Of a DNA stretch of 64,000 nucleotides, positions 51,761 through 63,700 are shown piece after piece. The notes beneath the pieces were generated by a model. That model saw only the letters and a program-made list of their open reading frames with translations. It did not search any database and had not been told where the DNA came from. Made by a program: the position numbers and the translations under genes. The stretch's first letter is position 1. Every line of letters starts with the position of its first letter. Source of the stretch: Dryobates pubescens (lineage: Eukaryota > Chordata > Aves > Piciformes > Picidae); NCBI RefSeq assembly GCF_014839835.1, contig NC_071624.1, forward strand, positions 22,728,612-22,792,611. The letters run 5' to 3'.

Positions 51761-54700
51761 GTGAGGCATTGTGTGGTGCAACTGGAAGCCCAGAGCTCTC
51801 ACAAGCACTGTGGCCAGGCACCTTGTGTTTCACATGGATGCTGCTTCATTTCTAGTTGCTGCAGCAGTCCCAGTTCCCCTGGGGCTTAGCACAGAAGGAC
51901 AGTGGGGCCCCAGGGGGGTTAACTGGAAGTTTTCTACAGGTTGACACTGGGTTTGGGGGAAAGGAGAGATGCTTATCTCATTCAGAGACTTTCTGACTGT
52001 GTGTGCAGGACTGGAATTTCTGGGCATTCCAGGCAGTAGACAACAAGGTAGAAGGATGTCCTAAATGTCTGCTCTGCAGGCTGGTAAAGCCTTTCCAGTG
52101 TGGTTTTGGAGACTGGAGCCCTGGTCTGAGGCATAGCTGCATTGCTCCACAGCAGAAACCAGGAGACTGCAGATGGCCTCAGAATTCCCCTAACATCTAT
52201 GAGAGAAAACAGAACATCACCTACCTGCCAAATTCTTGGGGAAAATGAAGTTTATTCTCATTCTAGCAACTGATTGAGCCATTAGCATGCTCACAAGAGC
52301 AAGTGGGGTTTGGTTTGTTTCAATTTGTTAATGCCCTGAAGGATTAATCTGCAGGATTCCTCTCCAGAGAATCCTCAGGGCTGTGAGGGTGAGTTGAGGG
52401 AAACAGCACCACTGCTTTCAGACTTCCATTTTCAGATGTCTTCTCATTCTGCTTAATATGCCCCACTGTACCACTGTGTCAGTCTGACACAAGATAACAA
52501 CCTAATCATTCTTCTCTTTGCAGCAGCACCTGCAGCTGAGAAGCCTCCATTGGAACCCAGCCACGAGACACAGAGCTGCCACCTGACAGCAGAAGAGAAG
52601 TCAGAGCCAGTAGAATCACAGACAGGAGGTTTGGGTGATGGCCTCCAACAAGTAAGCATGTGGATAAGCAATCTGTAGCTTTTCCATCTCTTGATCCAGG
52701 GGGTGATCCTCTCTTTCCTGCTTTTGTTATTGTGAAGTTTGCATTGCTGATGCACTGCTGCCTCCAGACATTTGTGGTGTGTCTGTTCCAGATGAGTCTG
52801 GAGGTGACCAGTCTCACACCGACCCAGTGTATCGCTTTATGTGCCATCCAGACTAGGTCTCTGTCTTGTGTCTGGTCTTGAGGTCTATGTGGCAGGTCAC
52901 CCCTGGCAGGTTAAGCATGAGCTTGCTCCCTGGTAATGATGATGATACTTTTGTATAGTTACTTGCAACTGGACTTGCCTGATTTTGTTGTGTGCCTGTT
53001 GCAGTAGGTGAGGCTGAAGTGTTAGAATAGAGTAGAGTAGAATAGAATAAACCAGGTTGGAAGAGACCTTCAAGATCATCAAGTCCAACCTATCATCCAA
53101 CCCCATCTAATCAACTAAACCATGGCACCAAGCAGCCCATCCAGTCTCCTCCTAAACACCTCCAGTGATGGTGACTCTACCACCTCCCTGGGCAGCACAT
53201 CCCAGTGGGCAATCACCCTCTATGAAGAATTTCTTCCTAACATCCAGTCTAAACCTCCCCTGGCACAGCTTGAGACTGTGTCCTCTTGTTCTGGTGCTGC
53301 TTGCCTGGGAGAAGAGACCAACCCCCACCTGGCTACAACCTCCCTTCAGGGAGTTGGAGAGAGCAAGAATGTCTCCCCTGAGCCTCCTCTTCTGCAGGCT
53401 AAGCAACCCCAGCTCCCTCAGCCTCTCCTCACAGGGCTGTGCTCCAGACCCCTCCCCAGCTTTGTTGCCCTTCTCTGGACACCTTCCAGCATCTCAACAT
53501 CTTTCCTAAACTGAGGGGCCCAGAACCTGATCTGGGAGACCTTCTTGCTCTCTCCAACTCCCTGAAGGGAGGTTGTAGCCAGGTGGGGCTTGGTCTCTTC
53601 TCCCAGGCAAGCAGCACCAGAACAAGAGGACACAGTCTCAAGCTGTGCCAGGGGAGGTTCAGCCTGGATGTTAGGAAGAAGTTCTTCCCAGCAAGAGAGA
53701 TTGGCCATTGGGATGTGCTGCCCAGGGAGGTGGTGGAGTCCCCATCCCTGGAAGTGTTTAAAAAGAGCCTGGATGAGGCACTTGGTGCCAGGGTTTAGTT
53801 GATCAGATGGTGTTGGGTGAGAGGTTGGACTTGATGATCTCCAAGGTCCTTTCCAACCTGGTGAATTCTATTCTATCCTAAGAGCCTGAAAGTGAATGTT
53901 TCTATCACAAGGATTAATCCAAGCTAGTGCATTTGTTGGGGTTCCCTGGCACTCAGGGGTTCCCAGGTCCCCAGGCAAGTCAGTCAACCTGTGTTCATGT
54001 TCAGTGCACGACGCCATTCAAGTGCCACCTCCCTCTTACTCCTTTGCAGCCTCAAGATTTGGAGCAGCCCCTACCAGACAAGTTGTTGCTGACTCCAGAG
54101 ATCCCTGCTGATGCTGTTCAGGAGGGCAGGCTCTGTGGCTTGCCCCCCCTGGAGAGGAGGAGCGCGGTGGGAGTCTTCGTGGCCTTCGTCGTCTCTCCGA
54201 GCCAGTTCTACATCCACGTCCGCCGAAGGGAAGCCCCTCACGAGCTGCTGGATCTGATGATCGCCATCAGGTGCGAACACCTTCTGCTGATGAGTGCCTC
54301 TGGCCCTGGGCTATGTGTCTGCCCTGAGGGAACAGGGCACCCAGCTCTTAGTTGTGGTTGCTGCTGGCTTCATTGCTTGCTGTGGAGGTGCTGTACTGCT
54401 TTCAAAGGCCTGCAGTGACCGGGCCAGGGGCTTCAAACTAGAGAAGGGCAGATTTAAATTGGATAGCAGGGAGAAGTTCTTCACTCTGAGGGTGGTGGAA
54501 CACTGAACAGGTTGCCCAGGGAGGTGGTTGAGGCTCCTTTCCTGGAGATATTCAAGGTAGGGCTTGATGAGGCCTTAAAAACCTCCAGGGATGAGGCCTC
54601 CACCACCTCCCTGGGCAACCTGTGCCAGTCTCTCACCACCCTCATGGGGAACAACTTCTTCCTAACATCCAATTTCAATCTACCCATTTCTAGGTTTTTT

Positions 54701-57700
54701 GTACCACCCCCAGTGATACACCACCCTCAGAAGTCCTTCCCCAGCTTTCTTGTAGTCCCCTTCAGTTACTGGATATACAGTAAGGTCTCCTCAGAGCCTT
54801 CTCCAGACTGAATAGCCCCAACTCCCTCAGTCTGTCCAGCAGCTCCAGCCTTCTGCTCATCCTTATGGCCCTTCTCTGGATGCCTTCCAGCACCTCCAGA
54901 TCCCTCCTGTAATAGGGACCCCAGAACTGGACTCAGTGCTCCAGGTGGGGTCTCCCCAGAGCAGAGTAGAGGGGGAGAATCCTCTCCCTCAACCTGCTGG
55001 CTGTGCTTCTCTTGCTGCAGCCCAGGATGTGATTGGCTTTCTGGGCTGGCCTCTGAAGCCCCTCTGTGTTTCTCTTTGTTCATCTCCTGCAGCCCAGGCA
55101 GCGCAGCTTCTCACGCTGATCTTTTGCAGGCACTGCTACTCCGACAGGCGCCTCTGCGATCGCTACGTCATGCCCGAGCGCTCGGTGCGGCCGGGGCAGC
55201 TCTGCTGCGTTAGGGTCGCCGCCTGGTGGTACCGAGTCATCGTCCACCGTGTGCTCAGCCACCAGCAGGTGGAGGTCTTCTATGCAGATTATGGAAACCT
55301 CGATCCTGTCCCGAGGTCTGCCCTGAGATTCCTCAAGTAAGTGAATTACACACGCTTGGCAGAATAACTGAGCTTGGAGGAGCCCTTTGGAGGTCGCTCT
55401 CTCCAGTCTCCTTGGTTGAGCAGGGCTGCCCCTGTCAGGACAGGTTTTGAGTTGTCTCTGAGCAAGCTGTTCCAGGGCTTAGTTACCTTCATGGTAAAAA
55501 AGCTGCTTTCCAGCTGGTCTGTCCCCAGTGTTCTGGTGGGGTTGGATTCAATGATCTTGGGGTTGGACTCAAGGATCTCTGGAGGTCTCTTCCAACCTCT
55601 AATGTACTGTGATACAGTGGTGTGTGGTGGTGGTCCTCCCCTTCCTTTGTTAAACTTCACCAGGTTCTTGTCAGCCCATTTCTCTCTCCTGTTGAGGTCC
55701 CTCTAAATGGCAGCATGACCCTCTGGTGTCACCAGCCACTCCTCTCAGTTGTGTATCCTTGTCAGACTTGCTGAAGCTTACACTCTTCAGCATCCTCCAG
55801 GTGATTAATGAAGCTGATGAACAGTATTGGACCTAGTAGTGACCCCTGGGGTGCACTGCTAGTTCTTGGCCTCTAACTAGGCTTTGTGCCACTGATCACC
55901 ACTCTCTGGGCCTGGCCCTTCAGTTCTCAATCTACCTCACTGCTCATTCAGCCCATACTTTGCTGGCTTTTCTGTGAGCATCTCAGTGTCAAGAGCCTGA
56001 GAGAAGTCAAGGTAGACAAAACTTGCTGCTCTCTCTTGACCTATCAGACCAATCATATAATTGTAGAAGGTTGTCAGGTTGGTTAAGTATGACTTGCCCT
56101 GGCTGCTCCCAGTCACCTTCAAGTGCCTGGAAAAGTGGTAGGGTACACTGGTCCATGGCCTTGCTGGGGATCCAAGTGGGGCTGACTGGCCTCTGCCTTC
56201 CTTTGGAAGGACACTCCAGAAAGGATCTGGGATTGTACTGCAGTGGTACCTTGCAGCAGCATTTCCTTGCTTACATGCTAATGCTGGAGGGGGTGTTAAG
56301 ACCTCTTTTGCTCATCACTCCAGGCCCTTTGCTTGTCAGCCCTCACAGCTGCTCTGGGCTAAATCTTCCCTGTTTCTGCTTTCATTCCTCAGCCTTTACT
56401 TTTGCCACTTTCTGTCACTTTGGGACAAGCTTCCTAATTCTTCTTTCTGGGTACCATGAATGGACACACATATCCTCCTGGACAGACTTCAGTCCCAAGT
56501 GGGACATGTTTGCAGTATCAGAGGTACTCATGCTCACCTGTATTTCAGCACCTTTTCCACAGCTGCTGCTTCCCCCTCATTTGCCTCTGTTTGTGCCTGG
56601 CCACCAGCATCATTTGGTTCAAAAGCCTTTGCTCTCTGTCTCTAACTTTGTAACCAGAAGGGGATTGGTGGGAAGATGCATGAGCAAGAGAAGGCCTAAG
56701 GGACCAGATGTTCCTGCTGGGCCCATTCTCTGGGTGTGAAGTGTCTGCCAGAGCTGCTGTTGGGTGCAGAGCCCAAGATGTGCCTCTCTCTTCCTCAGCT
56801 GATTTGAAAAGATGGGAGAGGAGGAAGTTCTGCTCTTTTGCCTTGTGTTCCTGTGGTTTTGCTGTGATGGTGATGCCTTTGTTTTGTGCTGCAGGAGGTG
56901 CTACTCAAAGCTCCCTGCTCAGGCCATCCCATGTTCCTTGGCAAGGGTGAAACCCACAGAGGTATGTGTTCATCTGTGTAGTGGTTTAGATGGTTTCATC
57001 CACCCACACCCACATATAGCACAGCTAACCCAGTCAGAGAAGCAAATGAAGGCTGTGTTTTACAAGCAACAAGATACACAGTATTGACAATATCACACAA
57101 GAATTTACAGGGAAGAGCACAACCCAGGAAAAAATCCCCCTTGCAGGAGGATCCCACCTCAGATTCCCCCACCCAACCCAGCCACAGTGTCACTAAGGTT
57201 GGAAGAGACCTCAAAGATCATCAAGTCCAAGCTGTCACCACAGACCTCATGACTAGACCATGGCACCAAGTGCCACATCCAGTCCCCTCTTGAACACCTC
57301 CAGGGATGGGGACTCCACCACCTCCCTGGGCAGCACATCCCAAGGGCCAATCTCTCTTGCTGGGAAGAACTTTCTCCTCACCTCCAGCCTAAACCTCCCC
57401 TGGCACAGCTTGAAACTGTGTCCTCTTGTTCTGGTGCTGCTTGCCTGGGAGAAGAGACCAACCCCCACCTGGCTACAACCTCCCTTCAGGGAGTTGGAGA
57501 GAGCAAGAAGGTCTCCCCTGAGCCTCCTCTTCTGCAGGCTAAGCAACCCCAGCTCCCTCAGCCTCTCCTCCCAGGGCTGTGCTCCAGATCCCTCCCCAGC
57601 TTTCTTGCCCTTCTCTGGACACCTTCAGGTCTCTCAATGTCCTTCTTAAATTGAAGAGCCCAGAACTGGACACAAGACTCCAGGTGTGGCCTAAGCAGTG

Positions 57701-60700
57701 CGAGCACAGGGCACAATGACTTCCCTGCTCCTGCTGGCCACACTCTTCCTGATGCAGGCCAGGATGCCCTTGGCCTTCTTGACCACCTGGGCACACTGCT
57801 GGCTCATGTTTAGGCAGCTGTCAATCAGCACCTCCAGGTCTCTCTCTGTTTGGCAGCTCTCAGCCACTCTGACCCCAGCCTGTAGCACTGCCTGGGGTTG
57901 TTGTGGCCAAAGTGCAGCCCCTGGCACTTGGACTTGTTGAATGCCATCCTGTTGGCCTCTGCCCATCTGTCCAGTCGGTCGAGGTCCCTCTGCAGAGCCC
58001 TTCTTTCCTCTAACTGACCAACATCTGCTCCCAGCTTGCTGTCATCTGCAAACTTGCTGATGACTGACTCCATCCCCTCCTCCAGATCATCAATGAAGAT
58101 GTTAAAGAGGATGGGGCCCAGCACTGATCCCTGGGGGATGCCACTGGTGACTGGCCGCCAGCTGGCTGTGGCACCATTCACCACCAACCTCTCTCCCCCT
58201 TTCCCTTTCCCCTCTAGTTAATTAGACTAACAAGGAGAAAGAGGGAAAAGGATATTAAGGGAACTTTGTTAGCTCAAAGCAGCTGTTACGAAAGTTAGTT
58301 TTTCTTACCAGCTGCAGTGCAGGGTCAGCTGCATGCACTCTGGCCAAGAAATGAAAGACAGACAGACTGAAGCTGGAGTGAGTGAGAGGAAGAATGTGAG
58401 AGGGAGTTGCTAGGCTACATCTCACATCTGACCAATGAAATTAGTTTGGAAGGAATCTTTGGTTTTCAGTTTTACCCCCAAACATTCAGCTAGAGAATTT
58501 TGCAGCTGTCCTGTCCTCACAGGCACATCCTAAAGTGTCACAATGTGCAGGTTTGTTCAGCAGCACAGGGATGAGAGCTGCCAAGCAGAGCCTGGCTTTT
58601 TCTCCTGATCACTCACACTGGAGATGGCCCTCAGAGCATGTTTGGAATGAAGCTGTTGGGGCAAAAGGGCATTCCCAGTGTAGCTGGCATTGCAGGCTTT
58701 GGGGCTGTTGGAGGTCAGGGCTGGGAATCTTCCTTGCCTGCCTCTCCTGTTTCTGTCCCTCACCAGAGCTGGCTTCATTGCCTTTTTGACCAGGGCCCAC
58801 AAGGGGAGGTCTCAGCTGGTGGCAGTTGGTGTGGTTTAAGTGTCTTTACACCTGTGTTTCTCCTTGAAGTGCCTTCACACTTTTCTTTCTCCTTCAGGAT
58901 ACGTGGTCCAATGCAGCAGCTCTTCTGTTTGAGGAGCTGTGTGGCTCTGAACTCCTTGTGGGCTTTGTGGATGAATATGTGCATGGCATTTTGCATCTCT
59001 TCCTGTGTGACACATCCTCCAGGGAGGATATCTACTTCCACAAGGTTTTGAGCACCCAGGGACATGCTGCCATCTGTGAAGAGAACATTCCCTCCCAGGT
59101 CAGGAGGGAGGCAATGTGCTGCTGAGAGGAAGGGCAGGGAAAGGGTGGTTGGGTGCCTGTAATGGGAAGATCTTCACCATGAAGCAAGTGGTTTAGTGAA
59201 GAGCCAGGCTGGTGTTCCCTGCTGTCCTCTAGCTGGCCACTTTGTGACTGTCAAGAGCTTTCTTGGTGATGAATCTGATGACAGCAGCAGAGGTGTTTGG
59301 GTGCAGTAGAATAAATTACTTCCATGGTGTCTTCTGACAGTGAATTCCAAGGTGGGGTTGGGTTTTGGGGCTTTTCTGCAGGTGATTAGCTTGCTAGAGC
59401 TGCAGCTACGTCTGAGGCTGCTGCTCATCTTGTGTAAATGGTATGGAAAAGTGGGGAAACAGCTCCAGATGGTCTCAGCATTAGACCAACCTTAGAGGGA
59501 ATTGAGAGGTGGTTGAGAGATGTGTTGGTGAATTGATTACATCCCTTCTTAATTCCAGCAGGGTTTCCTGGCTAGAATTTAAGAGCTCTCTGGCTCATGC
59601 AAACAGTGAGAGGAAGCTGAGAAGACTTTTGGTCTCTCAGTTAAAGCAGTGTTGCACAGGGGCAAGGGCAGCTGGGTGAGGAACAGGGCAGGCCAGTAAA
59701 TTGTTTGGGCCTTCTCTGCTCTAGGCAGTGAAGATTGGTTATGCTGTTAACAAACTGAGTTAGGGAAGTGGTTTCAAATGCCTCTTGCTTTGGCAGTGAA
59801 GTGGACAGTGTTGGACAGCATAACCATGGCAGAGGGACGTGGTACCTTGGACAGAGGTCCAAGTTGCAAGCCAGCCCAGAGAGCAGTTAGGACTTGGGCC
59901 CATCTGGGTTGTTTGCTGATTGCCTCAGCTCAGTCACAGGAAGAGATGTGTGGATGTGGAAGCTGTCAGGATGGCTTTGCCAGGATTTTTCTTCCTCAGC
60001 TGAAAGTTGGGCTTTACAATCCCAGAGTGCTTGTGCCTGCTGGTGCAGTCAGCAGATGCAGGATGTGTGTTTTGGCTGGAGTAGAGCCCACAGCTGTGGT
60101 TTTGCATGGGTGTGTCAGATTTTTGGGAGGAGGGGGCAGTGCTGATTCCTTTTGTTGCTGGAGGGAGAGGAATTTGAGTTTTGTAGGAGGAAAATTTCTG
60201 TGAGGCTGTCAGGGAGTGATAGGACTGGGGGGGGATGGAGTAAAACTAGAAATGGGGAGATTGAGATTGGATGTGAGGAAGAAGTTGTTCCCCAGGAGGG
60301 TGGTGAGAGCCTGGCACAGGTTGCCCAGGGAGGTGGTGGAAGCCTCCTGCCTGGAGGTGTTTGCAGCCAGGCTGGAGGTGGCTGTGAGCAACCTGCTGGA
60401 GTGTGAGGTGTCCCTGGCCATGGCAGGGGGCTTGGAACTGGCTGAGCCTTGAGGTCCCTTCCAACCAAAAGAATTCTATGGTTCTGTGAATATAAATCTA
60501 ACTTATGGGTGGTGTTCTTCTTACTAAAACCTGCTAGAAACTGGCCGAGTCTTTTTTGTGGTAGCTACATCATGTTTTTTTGGACTGTACTAGCTGTGTG
60601 TTTGTTTGTTCCTAGGGATTCATGGAACTGAATCCTTTGGCCTTGTATGTTCAGCCCAGTGGGCAGCAGGAGAACGCTGAGCTGGTGGAGCCAGACCTTG

Positions 60701-63700
60701 GCTTGCCACAGGAATCTCTAAATGCAGACAGTGAAACAGCAAACTCAAATGTGGATGGCAATGAACAGTGTGAGCAGGTGGGAGTTTGGCTCTGCCATAT
60801 CTGTCACTCAGTGAAACCAGCTCCAGGGATCAGCAGCTGTATTGCTTTGGCCCTGTGCACTCATTCCATGGGGTTGGGGTTTTTTGCTTTCATGAAAAGC
60901 AAGCAGAACCATAATACAGAAACAGTTCCACATGGCCCAGAAGTACAATAGAATAGAATGAACCAGGTTGGAAAAGACCTTTGAGGTTATCAAGTCCAAC
61001 CTCTCACCCAACACCATCTCATCAACTAAACCATAACACCAAGTGCCTCAGCCAGGCTCTTCTTAAACACCTCCAGGGATGGGGACTCCACCACCTCACT
61101 GGGCAGCACATTCCAGTGGCCAATCTCTCTTGCTGGGAAGAACTTTCTCCTCACCTCCAGCCTAAACCTCCCCTGGCACAGCTTGAGACTGTGTCCTCTT
61201 GTTCTGGTGCTGGGTGCCTGGGAGAAGAGACCAACCCCCACCTGGCTACAACCTCCCTTCAGGGAGTTGGAGAGAGCAAGAAGGTCTCCCCTGAGCCTTC
61301 TCTTCTCCAGGCTAAGCAACCCCAGCTCCCTCAGCCTCTCTCCTCCCAGGGCTGTGCTCCAGACCCCTCCCCAGCCTCCTTGCCCTTCTCTGGACACCTT
61401 CCAGCAGCTCAACATCACCCTTGAATTGAGGAGCCCAGAACTGGACACAGGACTCAAGGTGTGGCCTCAGCAGTGCTGAGCACAGGGCACAAGGACTTCC
61501 CTGCTCCTGCTGGCCACACTCTTCCTGCTGCAGGCCAGGATGCCCTTGGCCTTCTTGGCCACCTGGGCACACTGCTGGCTCATGTTCAGCTTCTGTCAAC
61601 CAGCACCCCCAGGTCCCTCTCTGCCTGGCTGCTCTCAGCCACTCTGACCCCAGCCTGTAGCACTGCCTGGGGTTGCTGTGGCCAATGTGCAGAACCTGGC
61701 ACTTGGATGTGTTCAGTCTCCTGCCCTTGGCCTCTGCCCATCTGACCAGCCTGGCAAGGTCCCTCTGCAGAGCTCTCCTACCCTCTAACAGATCCACTCC
61801 TGCCCCCAGCTTGGTGTCATCTGCAAATTTACTGAGGATGGACTCAATGCCCTCCTCCAGATCATCAATAAAGATATTGAACAGGCTGGGGCCCAGCACT
61901 GATCCCTGGGGGACACCACTAGGGACTTTCTCTCTGTTAATCTCTGGTTGGTGTCATCTGCTTGCTCTGTTTGCTCCAGTGCATCTTGCTAGACCTTGCC
62001 TTGCTTCATCCCTCTCCTTAGCTGTCTTTCCACCTGTCTGCTGAGGAGCCACAGGATGATGTGTGGCCACTTTTGGATGAAGGGAGTGCCCTAAGGACAA
62101 CAGACCAAGCCCCTGAACGTGTGCAGGGGGATACAAATGAAACTCCTGTGGAGCTTATGGCAGTAGTTAAGGTGAGGAGGTTTTTCTCTGCCATTGCTGT
62201 TGGGAGGGGTTGTTCTTGTTGGCAGATTGTTTTAATAACCCCTTGATTGTCCCTGTCTGAAAGTGGCTGGCAAGGAGAGACTGCCTGGCCATTAGCATGG
62301 GCTCAGAGCTTGACCTGCATCTCTTTGCTGCTGTTTCTGGTCTTTGATCATCCTCTAGTGCCCCACTGGCACAGCAGAGTCTTAGCTTTTATTCCTGGGT
62401 GAAAATGCAGAGGGATGTCCTCTGCCTCAGGCTCAGAAACTCCCTCTGTCATTGCCATCTGCATGGGGCTGCTGGTGGTGTTTCCTCCCAAGTCATCATC
62501 CAGCTGCTGCTATTCCAGTTGTGTGTGGACTTTGAGAGCTAATGAAGCTCAGGGCAGCTAATGAACCAAGTGTGCTCTAATCACCCTCTCCTGAACCTTT
62601 TCTCTGTCTTCCAGACATCTCCTTCCCTTGGAGAGTGCTCCCTGCCTGCTGCCTTATTCAAATCAATGGAAGACTTTGACACCTCCTTTACCTACTTGAA
62701 GCAAGCATCAGCAGTGAGCCAGGATGACCCTGATCAGACAGAAGGCACTTCCAAGGAGACCCAATTTTGTGAAGCTGTGCAAGCCTCCATCCTCCTGACA
62801 GCAGTGCCCTTTATGCTGGACAATCCTGATGGTACAAATGGCTTTGTTAGCTGAGTGGTTGCTGTGCTGCACTCCCTGGTAGGAGGCCCAGCACTGGTGC
62901 TGCTGCTTTTCTGCAACAGATGAAAGTGCTGGGGTGGAGGTGGATGCAAAGGGTTTGCCCTTTGTGCAGTAAAATGGATTTCCAAAGGTGTAATGGATGG
63001 AGAATGAATTGGGTTGTCTTTTCTTGACTCTCTTCTGCTTTCCTGCAGAAGTCATCATTTCTCCAGCCCATACATCAGCCCTTGTTCATTTCATGCTGAG
63101 GGTCTCCCAGTATCCCAAGCACAAGGGGCAGAAGCCTTTTTTAACCTTGGAAGGTCTCTGTGGGGTGTTTGTCTTCCATCTTCCAAATGATGGAAGGTGT
63201 CCAGAGAAGGGCAGCAAAGCTGGGGAGGGGTCTGGAGCACAGCCCTGTGAGGAGAGGCTGAGGGAGCTGGGGTTGCTTAGCCTGGAGCAGAGGAGGCTCA
63301 GGGGAGACCTTCTTGCTCTCTGCAACTCCCTGAAGGGAGGTTGTAGCCAGGTGGGAGTTGGTCTCTTTGCTCAAGCAACCAGCACCAGAACAAGAGGACA
63401 CAGTCTCAAGCTGTGCCAGGGGAGGTTTGAGCTGGATGTTAGGAAGAAGTTCTTCCCAGCAAGAGAGATTGGCCCTTGGGATGTGCTGCCCAGGGAGGTG
63501 ATGGAGTCTCCATCCCTGAAAGTGTTCAAAAAGAGCCTGGATGAGGCACTTGGTGCCATGGTTTAGTTGATCAGATGGGGTTGGGTGAGAGGTTGGAGTT
63601 GGTGATCTCAAAGGTCTTTTCCAACCTGGTTAATTCTGTATGAGAGAAGTGACAACACCCCTGTGAGAGCTGCCTGAGCTTGCCTCTTGTGCCTTGGAAC

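Larger units (their letters stand above)
54050..56961 (+). other. Extended Tudor domain exons of TDRD5-like gene (core part)
   Basis: Exons 54050-54270, 55130-55336 and 56895-56961 encode the Tudor core; 58898-59098 completes the nuclease-like part. The beta-strand pair [12 protein letters not shown] is two to three residues shorter than CCVRISEDKWWYRV of human TDRD5. The cage-region residues F-Y..DYGN are kept. The first two exons are unusually CpG-rich. Confidence 0.8.

Noticed and set aside
13769-61925. Reverse-transcriptase-like frames with FADD and QGSVLGP motifs
   Set aside because: They are not host genes; each lies within a CR1 LINE copy with the CR1 3' UTR and tail attached.
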